Below, piece after piece: positions 1-8,197 of a DNA stretch of 64,000 nucleotides. The notes under the pieces were generated by a model, which saw only the letters and a list, made by a program, of their open reading frames with translations, was not told the origin of the DNA and ran no database searches. The DNA lies in the NCBI GenBank assembly GCA_965237965.1, contig CBDEGT010000002.1, positions 806,001-870,000 of the forward strand, read 5' to 3'. The translations under genes were made by a program, and so were the position numbers. Numbering within the stretch: the first letter of the stretch is position 1; each line of letters opens with the position of its first letter. The DNA comes from UBA2988 sp965237965 (GTDB lineage: Bacteria; Gemmatimonadota; Gemmatimonadetes; Longimicrobiales; Gaopeijiaceae).

Positions 1-30
1 GAGACCGACGTGACGCATTGTGGAGGACAT

Positions 31-121
31 AAGCGACCGGCTCCGTCATATGTGGCTCTGGCCGAGCGGCTCAGTCCGCTCCGGCTAACCCACGTTACTA
101 TGACCGTTGAGCCGGTCGCTT
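31..121. repeat. Long inverted repeat with nested hairpins
   Basis: A perfect 13-bp inverted repeat lies at 31-43 and 109-121 (aagcgaccggctc / gagccggtcgctt). Inside it, 52-55 can pair with 90-93, and 61-69 can pair with 76-85 around a 6-nt loop with one bulged C. The whole 91-bp stretch could therefore fold as a branched RNA or cruciform. It lies downstream of the regulator gene that ends at 164. No T tract follows on either strand, so it does not look like a simple terminator. A small RNA, a decayed element end or an extragenic palindrome are all possible. Confidence 0.5.
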
Positions 122-163
122 CATTCTGACTAGCGGACCCCGTCGCCCGCCATTCTCGCCCGC

Positions 164-847
164 CTACTTCTCCGGCGTCACGAAGATCCTCCGAGCCAGC
201 TCGCGTCCCACGACTTGGCCCTGGCCTTCGGAGCCGGCGACCCGGATGGTGACGTTGCCCCCGGAGTCCGGACGCTCCTCGACGTGGAGGGAGACGCCCG
301 GGACCAGCCCCTGCGCCTCCATCGTGCGGAGCCGTTCGGGCTCCTCGTCGTCGACCGCCCGAATGCGTACGTGATCGCCAGCCGTAGCGTCCGCGAGCGT
401 TGCGAAGTCCACCGCCTCGATCTCGCCTGCGGAAGTGGGGATGGGTGCACCGTGAGGGTCGTGGGAGGGATCCTCGAGTGCTGCCGCCATGCGATCAATC
501 AGCCCTTCCGATGCTGCGTGCTCGAGCCGCTCGGCCTCTTCGTGCACGTCGTCCCACGCGTAGCCGAGCCGCTGAAGCAAGTAGGTTTCGAGGATCCGAT
601 GGCGGCGGATGACGCGCAGCGCTTCGCGAATTCCCTTGCCGGTCAATCGCACGCCGCGGTAGGGGACGTGCTGAAGGAGACCGGTCTCGGCGAGCCGCTT
701 TACCATCCCGGTCACCGATGCGGGCTGCACGTCAAGTGCCGCGGCGATCACGCTCGTCGAGGCGGCCTCTCCACGCTCGGTAATCGCGAATATGGCCTTC
801 AGGTAGTCTTCCACCGAGCGTGAGAGCGACGCGCGGGCTTTCTCCAT
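164..847 (-). CDS. DtxR/MntR-family metal-dependent transcriptional repressor
   Basis: This 227-residue cytoplasmic regulator has the three parts of the long DtxR class. A winged helix (about 1-70) contains the recognition segment VQPASVTGMVKRL. A dimerisation and metal-binding region (about 71-135) carries spaced His and Glu residues (RRHRILETYL, then VHEEAERLEH). A C-terminal FeoA/SH3-like domain spans about 145-225. Family members repress iron or manganese uptake genes when Fe(II) or Mn(II) is bound; the metal cannot be told from sequence. The ATG at 847 begins the usual N-terminal arm. The gene diverges from apaG with about 80 bp between the starts, so it could control itself or apaG. No transporter gene is adjacent. 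Confidence 0.9.
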   Translation of the reverse strand: MEKARASLSRSVEDYLKAIFAITERGEAASTSVIAAALDVQPASVTGMVKRLAETGLLQHVPYRGVRLTGKGIREALRVIRRHRILETYLLQRLGYAWDDVHEEAERLEHAASEGLIDRMAAALEDPSHDPHGAPIPTSAGEIEAVDFATLADATAGDHVRIRAVDDEEPERLRTMEAQGLVPGVSLHVEERPDSGGNVTIRVAGSEGQGQVVGRELARRIFVTPEK

Positions 848-912
848 CGATCCTCCGAGCGCTGGTCACCGCCGCCGTCTCGGCTCGAGCGGAAACATGT
901 CGCGCAGTGTGC

Positions 913-921
913 TGGTATAAT
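913..921 (+). promoter_or_regulatory. Extended -10 promoter of apaG, apparently leaderless
   Basis: The sequence TGGTATAAT is a perfect TATAAT preceded by the TGn extension. No TTGACA-like box sits 16-18 bp upstream. With the usual spacing, transcription would start at about 928, which is the A of the apaG ATG. No Shine-Dalgarno sequence precedes that ATG, which fits a leaderless mRNA. Confidence 0.6.
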
Positions 922-927
922 GCTCCA

Positions 928-1350
928 ATGGCGATTAACTACGAAAGCCTGACCGACGGAATCAGGGTGACGGTACGTCCCCGCTTCTCGCTCGCCCAAT
1001 CCGCTCCAGCCGAGGGCGAGTTCGTGTTCTCCTACCGCGTCCGGATGGAGAACCTGGGCGAAGAGGCTGCGCAGCTGCTGTTCCGCCACTGGCACATCCA
1101 TGACTCGACCGGCGAGGACCAGGAGGTGGACGGTGAGGGCGTGGTGGGAGAGCAGCCGCTACTCGTGCCCGGCAAGACGCACGAGTATCAGAGTTTCATC
1201 GTGATCCCGTCGCCCGTCGGCTTCATGGAAGGCTACTACACATTCGTCCGACCCGACGGTGCACGCTTCCGCGTCGCCATTCCGCGTTTCAATCTCCAGG
1301 CTCCCCTGCCGGCTCGAGACGACGAGGACGGCCAGCCGCTCATGCACTGA
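928..1350 (+). CDS. apaG: ApaG-family protein (Co2+/Mg2+ efflux-associated ApaG)
   Basis: The 140-residue product is a full-length single-domain ApaG protein, a fibronectin-III-like beta sandwich. It has the family's conserved pattern: FSYRVRMEN, then RHWHIHDSTGE, the glycine motif GEGVVGEQP, and a C-terminal GYYTFVRPDG segment before IPRFNLQ. The molecular role of ApaG is not well settled; it has been tied to cobalt resistance and Mg2+ efflux in enterobacteria. The frame stays open upstream to a GTG at 820, but homology and the promoter position favour the ATG at 928. It stands alone here, not with apaH or ksgA. Confidence 0.93.
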   Translation: MAINYESLTDGIRVTVRPRFSLAQSAPAEGEFVFSYRVRMENLGEEAAQLLFRHWHIHDSTGEDQEVDGEGVVGEQPLLVPGKTHEYQSFIVIPSPVGFMEGYYTFVRPDGARFRVAIPRFNLQAPLPARDDEDGQPLMH

Positions 1351-1481
1351 TCGGACGGCCCGAAGGATGGGTTCGTCCGGTGGGTGCGGGACCGACAAGG
1401 CCGGAAACACCTGTCGGGGACAAGTGTAAGTTGTGCCGCTCCATCCGCTAGCTAGCCTTCCGGAATCCGACAGGGGGGTAC

Positions 1482-2204
1482 GTGGACGACGTAGCCGTTG
1501 ACGCCAAGCGGATCCTGCTCCGGTATGGCGCCCCCATCAACGTTCTTGACGACGTCGACGAGGTCGAGCGCATCGAGCTCGCTCGACTGATCGCCAAGAC
1601 GTCACTTCCGGAGCGGGAACGGCACCTGCGTCAGGTGCTCGCGGATCGCGGGTATATGGAGCCCCCTCCGGTGAAGACCCGGAGGGGCCGGTCTCGGGTG
1701 AAGGCGGCGCCTTCGGGTGGCACCCCGGCCGCTGCCCAGCGCGCGCGGCCTTCCGCGCAGACCGGCTCGGCCAAGTCCAGCGCGCCGAAGGCGTCTCGGG
1801 ACGGGGCGGGGGCGGCCAGGAAGGCTGCCGCCGGGCGGGCGCCAAGCGAGTCGGCGACGTCGAGGCGGAAGTCGCCTGAGGCCAAGGTCGGCTCGAAGAC
1901 TGCTCGCAAGTCGACTAGCTCGAAGTCCAAGCCTACGCGCGCCGCCAAGGGCGGGAAGTCGGCCCGAAGCGCGTCTCCGAAGTCCTCGAAGGCCGGCAGC
2001 CGGTCCTCCGCCAAGTCCGCGACCAGGTCGGCGAGCAAGTCGAAGTCGGTGAGCAAGGCATCGACCAAGTCCAGGGCGAAGGCGCGTCCCAAGCCCAAGG
2101 CCAAGCCCAAGCCCAGGGCCAAGGCCAAGCCCAGGGCCAAGCCCAAGGCCAAGCCCAGGGCCAAGGCCAAGCCCAAGTCGAAGGCTCGCGGACGTTCCCG
2201 CTAG
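1482..2204 (+). CDS. Unknown conserved N-terminal domain with histone-H1-like basic tail
   Basis: The 240-residue protein has two parts. Residues 1-60 form a compact, charged, probably helical domain (DVDEVERIELARLIAKT, LPERERHLRQVLADRGY) that I do not recognise. Residues 65-240 are a low-complexity tail of Lys, Ala, Pro, Ser and Arg, ending in repeated KAKPKPRAK-like units, as in histone-H1-like bacterial nucleoid proteins. The GTG at 1482 is preceded by AGGGGGGT. Such tails bind DNA or RNA without sequence specificity, so a nucleoid or ribosome-associated role is plausible but inferred. A second Lys-rich tail protein lies at 45069. Confidence 0.75.
   Translation: MDDVAVDAKRILLRYGAPINVLDDVDEVERIELARLIAKTSLPERERHLRQVLADRGYMEPPPVKTRRGRSRVKAAPSGGTPAAAQRARPSAQTGSAKSSAPKASRDGAGAARKAAAGRAPSESATSRRKSPEAKVGSKTARKSTSSKSKPTRAAKGGKSARSASPKSSKAGSRSSAKSATRSASKSKSVSKASTKSRAKARPKPKAKPKPRAKAKPRAKPKAKPRAKAKPKSKARGRSR
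2087..2186 (+). repeat. Short-period repeat encoding Lys-Pro/Lys-Ala tail
   Basis: Imperfect 6-bp and 12-bp units of AAGCCC(A)AGGCC type run in tandem and encode alternating KPK, AKA and PRA tripeptides. Slippage between units would change tail length without shifting the frame. Confidence 0.7.
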
Positions 2205-2219
2205 CCCCTTATCGCGGGC

Positions 2220-4100
2220 TCAGACCGGTCCCACCGCGAACACCCGTTCGCGATCCAGCGGAAGCTGGACGCGAACCTGCCTGCGTCCACCGCTCCCTCC
2301 CTTGGCCTCGCGTAGGTCGAGTTCGGCCGGCCGGCCATCCACCCGGGCCCGCGCATCGGGCGTGACCGGCAGGAGAGGCTCGCAGACGAGCATGACCGGC
2401 ACGGCACCGCTCTCCTGAACGAACCGGAACCGGTGCTCCCCGCTCAACTCTTCGTACTCCATCCGAACGGAGGCGTCGCCGATGGCGATACCTCGCACGG
2501 TGAGGCGGGACCAGTGCGCGGGTAGCCGGGGCGCCAGCCGCAGACGCAGATAGTGCGCGTCTGCGCGGATGCCAAGCAGACCGTGCGCGACGATGATCGG
2601 GACGAGCGCCGCGGACGCGGAATCATGTGCCCGGCCACCGTCCGGCCACAGCCCAGCTCCCTGCGCGAACCCATCGGCCAGGTGGCGCCGGAACAGCGCG
2701 AAACCGCGCTCGACGTGGCCCTCGGTCAGGCACGCCCACGCGGCGAGGGCGCGCAGTAGCCCGGGAGGCGGATCGTCGGCTGGCGGATGGTAGGCTGGAC
2801 GCCCCGGCAACTCGAGCGCAGCGGCCAGTGCGGTCGCGACGGGATCCTCAGGCGGCGAGCCTGCACCGAGGATCGGCAGCCTCGCCCCGGCCCTGCCTGC
2901 TGCCGTCGTCTGGTTGGGCAACGGATCGCGCGTAGCATCGTGCACGGTGTCGAGGGTGTACTCGGGCATGGACTCGAGCGCCGAGACCACTGCCGCGCGC
3001 TCGCGCAGCGCCTCGGCGCGGGCCCGACCTTCCCAGGGCTCGAGCGCGTCGGCCGCGGTGAGCAGCAACCCTTCGCGCGTGACGCGACGCACCGGGTCTC
3101 GCTCCAGGTCCGGCTCGGCGAGCGCCGGCAGATCGTCGCTGCGCAGTCGCCCTCCGCGAGTGGTGGCGAGTCGTGCGCGCACGAGCGCGCCCAGCACGGT
3201 GCGGGAGTCGACCGGGGGTAGCCGTGGCGAGCCCGCGGCCAGTCCACCCAGAATGGTCCAAGCGCGGCGCGCCTCGGGGTCGAGCGGGAACGGTTCGCGC
3301 TCCACGGTCCCGTCGACCGTCCCGTGGATTACGTGATCCTCCTCGCCGAGCCCGGCTTCGACCCGCGCGATGGCCCACGGCAGTCCGTCGTCCAACTCGG
3401 CCACGCCCGTGTGGACGGCAAGTCGGCGCGTGCGTAGCTCGACCAGATCCGCTTCGGCACGGCTCTCACGAGACTGACCGAGGCGGCGGAGCCCGTCCTC
3501 CGCCTCGGCGCGATCGGACCCTCCGGCGGCGGCAAGGAGAGCGTCGACCGCGGGGCGGAGCGTCGCGACGACTTCGAGCGCTCCGCCCGGGTCATCCGGC
3601 GGTGGAGCGCCTCCGACCGAGCTGGATCCGAGGCGCCAGATGGGTGCCGGCGTGATCTGGAAGAGCCGCACCCCGTCCGCGCCGTCGACGCGCAGGAACG
3701 GCCCGTCCGCGTGCGCGTACGCACCGGGCACACGAAGTACGAGTTCAACGGCGGCTCCTCCCGGTGTCCACTGCGCGACCATGCCGTCTCGGGTCACGAG
3801 CAGCGTCTCGAACACGGATCCGGACGGAGTCGTCAGCTCCCGGCGTGCATGCGATGGCGAGAGCAGCACGCTGCTGCAGGTCGCACCAGCGACCGTGATG
3901 CCGCCGAGCAGTACCCGGTCTCCGAGCTCCACCACGCCCAGCGCACGCGTCTCGACTCCCTGCGCGTTGACTCCCGGGGCGGCGATTCGGAAGGGCCGCG
4001 GCCGAGCCGCCCCGGCGTGGACCAGGGTGTCCCCCGGCCCGACGAGCGGAGCGATGCGAACGGTTCGAGCGGGCAGGGCGAGCGACGGATCGACGACCAT
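2220..4100 (-). CDS. Glycoside-hydrolase-like protein (six-hairpin glycosidase type, uncertain)
   Basis: The 626-residue product starts from ATG 4100; the frame is open up to 4202. It has an N-terminal beta-rich region (about 1-170), a helical middle and a C-terminal segment typical of alpha/alpha-barrel glycosidases. That segment includes a helical-repeat stretch (GLWPDGGRAHDSASA) and a final beta sandwich (LRLRLAPRLPAHWSRLTVRG). I cannot point to catalytic acids with confidence, and the helical core looks shorter than in well-known families. No clear secretion signal is seen. A role in glycan or glycogen breakdown is an inference from fold resemblance. The gene ends 15 bp from the convergent 1482-2204 gene. 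Confidence 0.5.
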   Translation of the reverse strand: MVVDPSLALPARTVRIAPLVGPGDTLVHAGAARPRPFRIAAPGVNAQGVETRALGVVELGDRVLLGGITVAGATCSSVLLSPSHARRELTTPSGSVFETLLVTRDGMVAQWTPGGAAVELVLRVPGAYAHADGPFLRVDGADGVRLFQITPAPIWRLGSSSVGGAPPPDDPGGALEVVATLRPAVDALLAAAGGSDRAEAEDGLRRLGQSRESRAEADLVELRTRRLAVHTGVAELDDGLPWAIARVEAGLGEEDHVIHGTVDGTVEREPFPLDPEARRAWTILGGLAAGSPRLPPVDSRTVLGALVRARLATTRGGRLRSDDLPALAEPDLERDPVRRVTREGLLLTAADALEPWEGRARAEALRERAAVVSALESMPEYTLDTVHDATRDPLPNQTTAAGRAGARLPILGAGSPPEDPVATALAAALELPGRPAYHPPADDPPPGLLRALAAWACLTEGHVERGFALFRRHLADGFAQGAGLWPDGGRAHDSASAALVPIIVAHGLLGIRADAHYLRLRLAPRLPAHWSRLTVRGIAIGDASVRMEYEELSGEHRFRFVQESGAVPVMLVCEPLLPVTPDARARVDGRPAELDLREAKGGSGGRRQVRVQLPLDRERVFAVGPV

Positions 4101-4192
4101 TACGAAAGCTAGCGAGACTCGTCCGTCATGGCCCCTGGGCTGACGGTCTCCCGTTGCGCGTCTCACCGTCGCCGGCGGATGATGTGTTCCCC

Positions 4193-4501
4193 ATGCCGTC
4201 AAACTCGCGGCGCGCGCTCCTCGTCCCGGTCTCGCACGGCCTGGTCGCGGGGCTCACGTCGGTGGTTACCGTCGTCCTCGCCGGTTGTGTGGACCGGCCC
4301 GCTCTCGTGCTGGCCGGCGGCCGCGTGATCGATCCCGAATCTGGACTGGACGGAATCCGCTGGATCGCGATCGATGGTGGCCGCGTGGTCGAAATCTCTG
4401 AGCGTGCGCTCGGTGGCCGCGAGGGGTCGGCCGAGGCCCGCCGGCGGATCAATCCCGGACAAAACGTGCTGATCGAACGTCTTGAGGCTTCACTCAGCTG
4501 A
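4193..4501 (+). pseudogene. N-terminal remnant of a lipoprotein amidohydrolase
   Basis: The reading frame encodes a lipoprotein signal (hydrophobic run then VVTVVLAGC, a lipobox). This is followed by LAGGRVIDPESGLDGIR and the IAIDGGRVVEIS strand. These are the opening strands of amidohydrolases of the dihydroorotase/D-aminoacylase superfamily. The sequence then loses resemblance at about residue 80 and stops at 103, whereas family members run to 400-550 residues. All metal-binding His motifs are absent. It most likely survives from a deletion; a functional small lipoprotein is less likely. Confidence 0.6.
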
Positions 4502-4520
4502 AGCCCCGCTTGGTTGGAGC

Positions 4521-4934
4521 CTAGCGCTCGACCGACGGGGCGCGTGAGGCGCTTTCGGCCGACCGCGCCCAGCGCCACCGGAAGCCGGACGAGTGTGCCC
4601 TCGCGCTCCGTTGCGGCGGCACCTCACTCCAGCGGAAGCCGAAGTCGGGGGCGAGCCGGTCCGCTCCCCACCTGAATCCGGATCCGTGCGAAACCGGACC
4701 CCGACCCGGCCAGAACACCGGCCCGTTGCGTCCCCATCCGGACCACGCGCAGGCTGTGCACCAGCGGCGTAGCAGCCACCGTTCAAGCACGGCGGTGCCG
4801 GTCGTGGTTACGGTCAGCGTCGCCTCGCCGCACACCGGACAAACGCTACGGGGCAGCATGCGAAGCCAGGCGTCGTGGGCGAGGATCGCGAGGACCAGGG
4901 TAGCGCCCCCGGTCAGGACCGAGAGGAAGATCAC
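4521..4934 (-). CDS. Small membrane-anchored zinc-ribbon protein with GFRW repeats
   Basis: This 137-residue protein starts with one hydrophobic segment (about residues 2-20), which should anchor it. It continues with two cysteine pairs (CPVC near 32, CTAC near 59) that can form a zinc ribbon. The C-terminal third contains the tetrapeptide GFRW three times, spaced roughly 12-20 residues apart. I do not recognise the family. The gene lies between the amidohydrolase remnant and the divergent deoxyhypusine-synthase-like gene. The repeats could be a short binding motif; that is inference. Confidence 0.5.
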   Translation of the reverse strand: MIFLSVLTGGATLVLAILAHDAWLRMLPRSVCPVCGEATLTVTTTGTAVLERWLLRRWCTACAWSGWGRNGPVFWPGRGPVSHGSGFRWGADRLAPDFGFRWSEVPPQRSARAHSSGFRWRWARSAESASRAPSVER

Positions 4935-5079
4935 GAGGTCGAGTCGAGTCGGTGCCGCCTGGGTGCGAGGTCACGGATTTTCGTAGGCTAAGGATCTGTC
5001 GCCTCGGGGGCCAGCGCCGGTGCCTCGGAGGCGTCGCGCTGCCGGGCGAGCATCGTGCCGAACCAGCCGAGGTGCTGCT

Positions 5080-5108
5080 TTGCCCGGTCTGTAGGTCAGC
5101 CGTACACT
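5080..5108 (+). promoter_or_regulatory. Sigma-70-type promoter of the deoxyhypusine-synthase-like gene
   Basis: A TTGCCC box (5080-5085) and a TACACT box (5103-5108) are separated by exactly 17 bp, each matching consensus at four of six positions. The predicted start near 5115 lies just before the GAGGAGGGG ribosome-binding site at about 5125-5133. Confidence 0.5.
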
Positions 5109-5136
5109 TGGAACTTCACAGAGCCGAGGAGGGGAC

Positions 5137-6180
5137 GTGCTGAGGGATCGCACCGACGTGACGTCAGCCACCCGGCCGGGCCACACCACATCGGAGCGAG
5201 GCGTGGGGGCGGTACGGAAGTTCATGGAGCACCATTACCGTCACTTCAACGCCCGCGAGACGCTCGCGGCCGCACGCGCATACGAGGCCCATATCGAGGC
5301 AGGCGGCAAGATGTTGATGACGCTTGCCGGCGCGATGTCCACCGCCCAGCTCGGGGTGATCCTCGCACGCATGATCCGCGAGGATAAAGTGCACGCGATC
5401 AGCTGTACCGGCGCCAACTTGGAGGAGGATGTCTTCAACCTGCTCGCCAACCAAGAATACGAGGTCATCCGGGACTGGCGTGCCCTTTCCGCGGAGGACG
5501 AGCGGGCGCTCTACGCTCGGGGGATGAATAGGGTCACCGACACCTGCATTCCCGAAGACGTCATGCGCCACCTAGAACGGAGGCTGATCGAGCGTTGGCG
5601 CTCCGCGTGCGAGAGCGGCGAGCGGAAGACGCCGGCAGAGTTCATGTTCCAGGTCATCGGATCGGGTGAGCTCGAGGAACACTATCAGATCGATCCTCGT
5701 GACTCCTGGATGGTCGCAGCCTGGGAGAAAGGGATCCCGGTGTGGGCCCCGGGATGGGAGGACTCGACGACGGGCAACATGTTCGCCGCAATGGTCCTGG
5801 ACGGGGGAATTCAGCATCATCAGTGCGTGAAGTCCGGTACCGAGCAGTTCGAGCAACTGATCCACTGGTACCTGGACAACAACGCAGAGAAGGAAGGAGT
5901 GTCCAGCGTGGGCTTTTTCCAGATCGGGGGTGGGATCGCGGGCGACTTCGCGATCTGCGCGGTTCCCTCGATCATTCAGGACATGCATCAAGACGTGCCG
6001 TTCTGGGCGTACTTCGCGCAGATCACGGACTCGGCCACGTCGTACGGCGGCTATTCGGGCGCACCGCCGAACGAGAAGATCACCTGGGGCAAACTAGCGG
6101 TGGACACGCCCAAGTTCTTCATCAACTCGGACGCGAGCATCGTGGCGCCGCTGATCTTCGCGTACGTGCTGAACGACTGA
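5137..6180 (+). CDS. Deoxyhypusine synthase-like protein (bacterial DHS/homospermidine synthase type)
   Basis: The 347-residue product resembles deoxyhypusine synthase throughout. It has the HHYRHFNA start, the MLMTLAGAMSTAQLG nucleotide-binding segment, CTGANLEED, and near the end EKITWGKLAVD, whose Lys matches the catalytic lysine of the eukaryotic enzyme. Eukaryotes and archaea use this fold to modify eIF5A with the aminobutyl group of spermidine. Bacteria have no eIF5A substrate, and bacterial homologues are thought to make homospermidine from spermidine and another diamine. The GTG at 5137 has a strong Shine-Dalgarno and a promoter. A spermidine-synthase-like gene lies at 20.4 kb, but the two are not linked. 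Confidence 0.88.
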   Translation: MLRDRTDVTSATRPGHTTSERGVGAVRKFMEHHYRHFNARETLAAARAYEAHIEAGGKMLMTLAGAMSTAQLGVILARMIREDKVHAISCTGANLEEDVFNLLANQEYEVIRDWRALSAEDERALYARGMNRVTDTCIPEDVMRHLERRLIERWRSACESGERKTPAEFMFQVIGSGELEEHYQIDPRDSWMVAAWEKGIPVWAPGWEDSTTGNMFAAMVLDGGIQHHQCVKSGTEQFEQLIHWYLDNNAEKEGVSSVGFFQIGGGIAGDFAICAVPSIIQDMHQDVPFWAYFAQITDSATSYGGYSGAPPNEKITWGKLAVDTPKFFINSDASIVAPLIFAYVLND

Positions 6181-6213
6181 TCGGCCCCGCGTCGCGGAGG
6201 GGTGGCGCCGATC
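6179..6213. terminator. Hairpin between convergent genes, possible bidirectional terminator
   Basis: Arms GATCGGC (6179-6185) and GCCGATC (6207-6213) enclose a further CCCC/GGGG pairing. The hairpin overlaps the stop codon of the DHS-like gene and ends 5 bp before the stop of the minus-strand glycan operon. No T tract follows on either side, so intrinsic termination is uncertain. Confidence 0.4.
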
Positions 6214-6217
6214 GTGT

Positions 6218-8197
6218 TCACTCCGGGGCGCGTCGAAGCTCCACGGTCGGTGACGCCGTGTCGTCGAGCACCCGCAATTCCAGCCCGGCAAGGTGTCCCC
6301 CCTGCTCCAGCGCCCGCCACGTGGGTGGATCGAGCGCCGCGTAGACGCGTCGTCCGGCGCCCAGGTGGTGCACGGCGAGGCGTCGGAAGTCCCGATACTG
6401 GTCCACCGAGGGGTAGGCGACGAGCACGTCGTCTACGAACTCAGGCACGGTTCCGTGCCAGTCCGGCCACTGGCCGAACAGGAGCGAATGCGGGGTGATG
6501 CGCGCCGCGACCTCGATTGAGCGTCGGAGATTGTCTGCCCGCACGTGGCGCGACCAGCGCGCGTCGTAGTCGAACGCCAGGCAGGCCGACCAGACGAAGG
6601 TCGCACTTCCGGTCGCCAGGAGGGCGAGCGCCGTAGCCCGTGGACGCCGTCCGTCTGGCAGACGGTTCGTGGGCGCGGCGAGCCAGACCACGGCGGCCGC
6701 GGTGGTGAGTGCAGCGATCAGTATGGGCGCGTCGAGCACCGCGAACGCGGCTGCGCGGGGCTGGACGAACGTGGTGGGTCTGAGCACGAGCCATCCCAGC
6801 AGGGCCGCCGCCACCGGAGTCGCCGATGCGATCATTCGTCCCCGGCCGCCACCCGGATCTCCTTTCCCGGCCGAGGCCCGCCATACCGTGTCGAATCCGC
6901 TCGCTGCGAGCAGTGAAAGGAAGGGAAGGGCGGGGAGGTAGTAGCGCAGGTTGAGGCTCATCCCTCCATGGCGGTTGAAGAAGACCTGGATGCCGATGTA
7001 GAGTGCCACTGGAAGGAACAGCAGCGCGCACGCCCGGCGTCGCGCTGGCTCGCGCCAGGCGAGCCAACCGGTGACGATCAGCAACGGCAGCCAGGGCAGG
7101 CTCTGGAGGAGCGACTTCTTGAGCCCACCGGCGTAGAGCACCGCGAAGTAGAATGCTCGACCGCCCGCGACCTCGGTGGCCGAGCCGCGCAGGTCGAAGA
7201 GCAGCGACTCGACGCCGTCCACGATGCGGAGCATGCGCTCCCCCGTGGCGGGGATCATGAACAGCGCGAACGCGATTGCGGCGAGCGCGAGAAGCGCGGC
7301 CTTGGGCCGCTCGGCAACGGCGCGCACCACCCGCCGCTGCACCGGCGGAGCGGCGAGCACGGCGAGGCCCACAAGCCCCAGCGCGCCCACCAACCCGAGC
7401 AGACGGTAGCCTTGCTCGACCTGGCCGTAGGAGAGGGGCGACCACGTTCCCCAGCGGAGCCCGTTGAGCCAGCCGAGCGTCGCGAGCGGAGGGAGTGCGC
7501 CCAGCGCCAGCGCCGCCAGGGAGCGCATCCGGGGGGGATTCGCGAACAGGAGCGCCAGCCCGGCCACCGGCAGGAAGAAGACGGCGTCCCTGCGGACCCC
7601 GACCGCGATCCCGAGCAGTGCCCCGGCCAGCAGAGCCGCCCGGGCGGGTGCGGCACGGCGCGTGTCACGCTCCGCCCGCAGCGCCGTGAGCGTGAGGTCG
7701 AAGGCGGCCAGCTCTAACAGCAGCGCCAGCATGTGCGGCCACGCGGCCATCGCGTAGTCCCACGCGAACGTGCCGCCGGCCAGGATCGTGGTGCCGATCA
7801 ACGCAGCGCTGCCGCCCAGCAGGCGCGCGCCGATGTGCCAGGTGAGCACCAGCACGCCCGCGAAGGCGACCGCGTTGAGCAGGAACAGCCCCAGCGGGCC
7901 GAGCCAGGCGTACAGGGGAGCCGCGAGTAGCGGGAAAAGCACCGGATACTGGATCGTGAGCCGACCGCCCACCGTACGCATGTAGTCTATCGTCGCGAGC
8001 TCGGGCGAGGGCAGCTCCTCGTAGCCGTTCGCGACCGTCAGCAGATGGCCGTCCGCTGCGCTCCTCGCCATCCACTGGTAGAGCACCTCGTCGATGCTGA
8101 GCGGCCCAGGCCGGACCCACAGGAGCGCGAGTAGGAGCTGGACGGCGACGAGTGCTGCCAGCGCGATCAGCGCCGGATGTGCCGGGCGCTCGCTCAA
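6218..8197 (-). CDS. GT-C type integral membrane glycosyltransferase (GT39/ArnT-like)
   Basis: The 659-residue protein has about 12 hydrophobic segments. An Asp-Glu pair follows the first one (GPLSIDEVLYQWM), in the position of the catalytic acid motif of polyprenyl-phosphate-sugar-dependent GT-C enzymes. A soluble C-terminal domain (about 540-659) ends with a YPSVDQYRDFRR segment. Such enzymes transfer a sugar from a lipid carrier on the periplasmic side. It is the last gene of the glycan operon, and its TTG start overlaps the preceding stop by 4 bp (TTGA), so the two should be translated together. The acceptor and sugar are unknown. Confidence 0.75.
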   Translation of the reverse strand: MSERPAHPALIALAALVAVQLLLALLWVRPGPLSIDEVLYQWMARSAADGHLLTVANGYEELPSPELATIDYMRTVGGRLTIQYPVLFPLLAAPLYAWLGPLGLFLLNAVAFAGVLVLTWHIGARLLGGSAALIGTTILAGGTFAWDYAMAAWPHMLALLLELAAFDLTLTALRAERDTRRAAPARAALLAGALLGIAVGVRRDAVFFLPVAGLALLFANPPRMRSLAALALGALPPLATLGWLNGLRWGTWSPLSYGQVEQGYRLLGLVGALGLVGLAVLAAPPVQRRVVRAVAERPKAALLALAAIAFALFMIPATGERMLRIVDGVESLLFDLRGSATEVAGGRAFYFAVLYAGGLKKSLLQSLPWLPLLIVTGWLAWREPARRRACALLFLPVALYIGIQVFFNRHGGMSLNLRYYLPALPFLSLLAASGFDTVWRASAGKGDPGGGRGRMIASATPVAAALLGWLVLRPTTFVQPRAAAFAVLDAPILIAALTTAAAVVWLAAPTNRLPDGRRPRATALALLATGSATFVWSACLAFDYDARWSRHVRADNLRRSIEVAARITPHSLLFGQWPDWHGTVPEFVDDVLVAYPSVDQYRDFRRLAVHHLGAGRRVYAALDPPTWRALEQGGHLAGLELRVLDDTASPTVELRRAPE

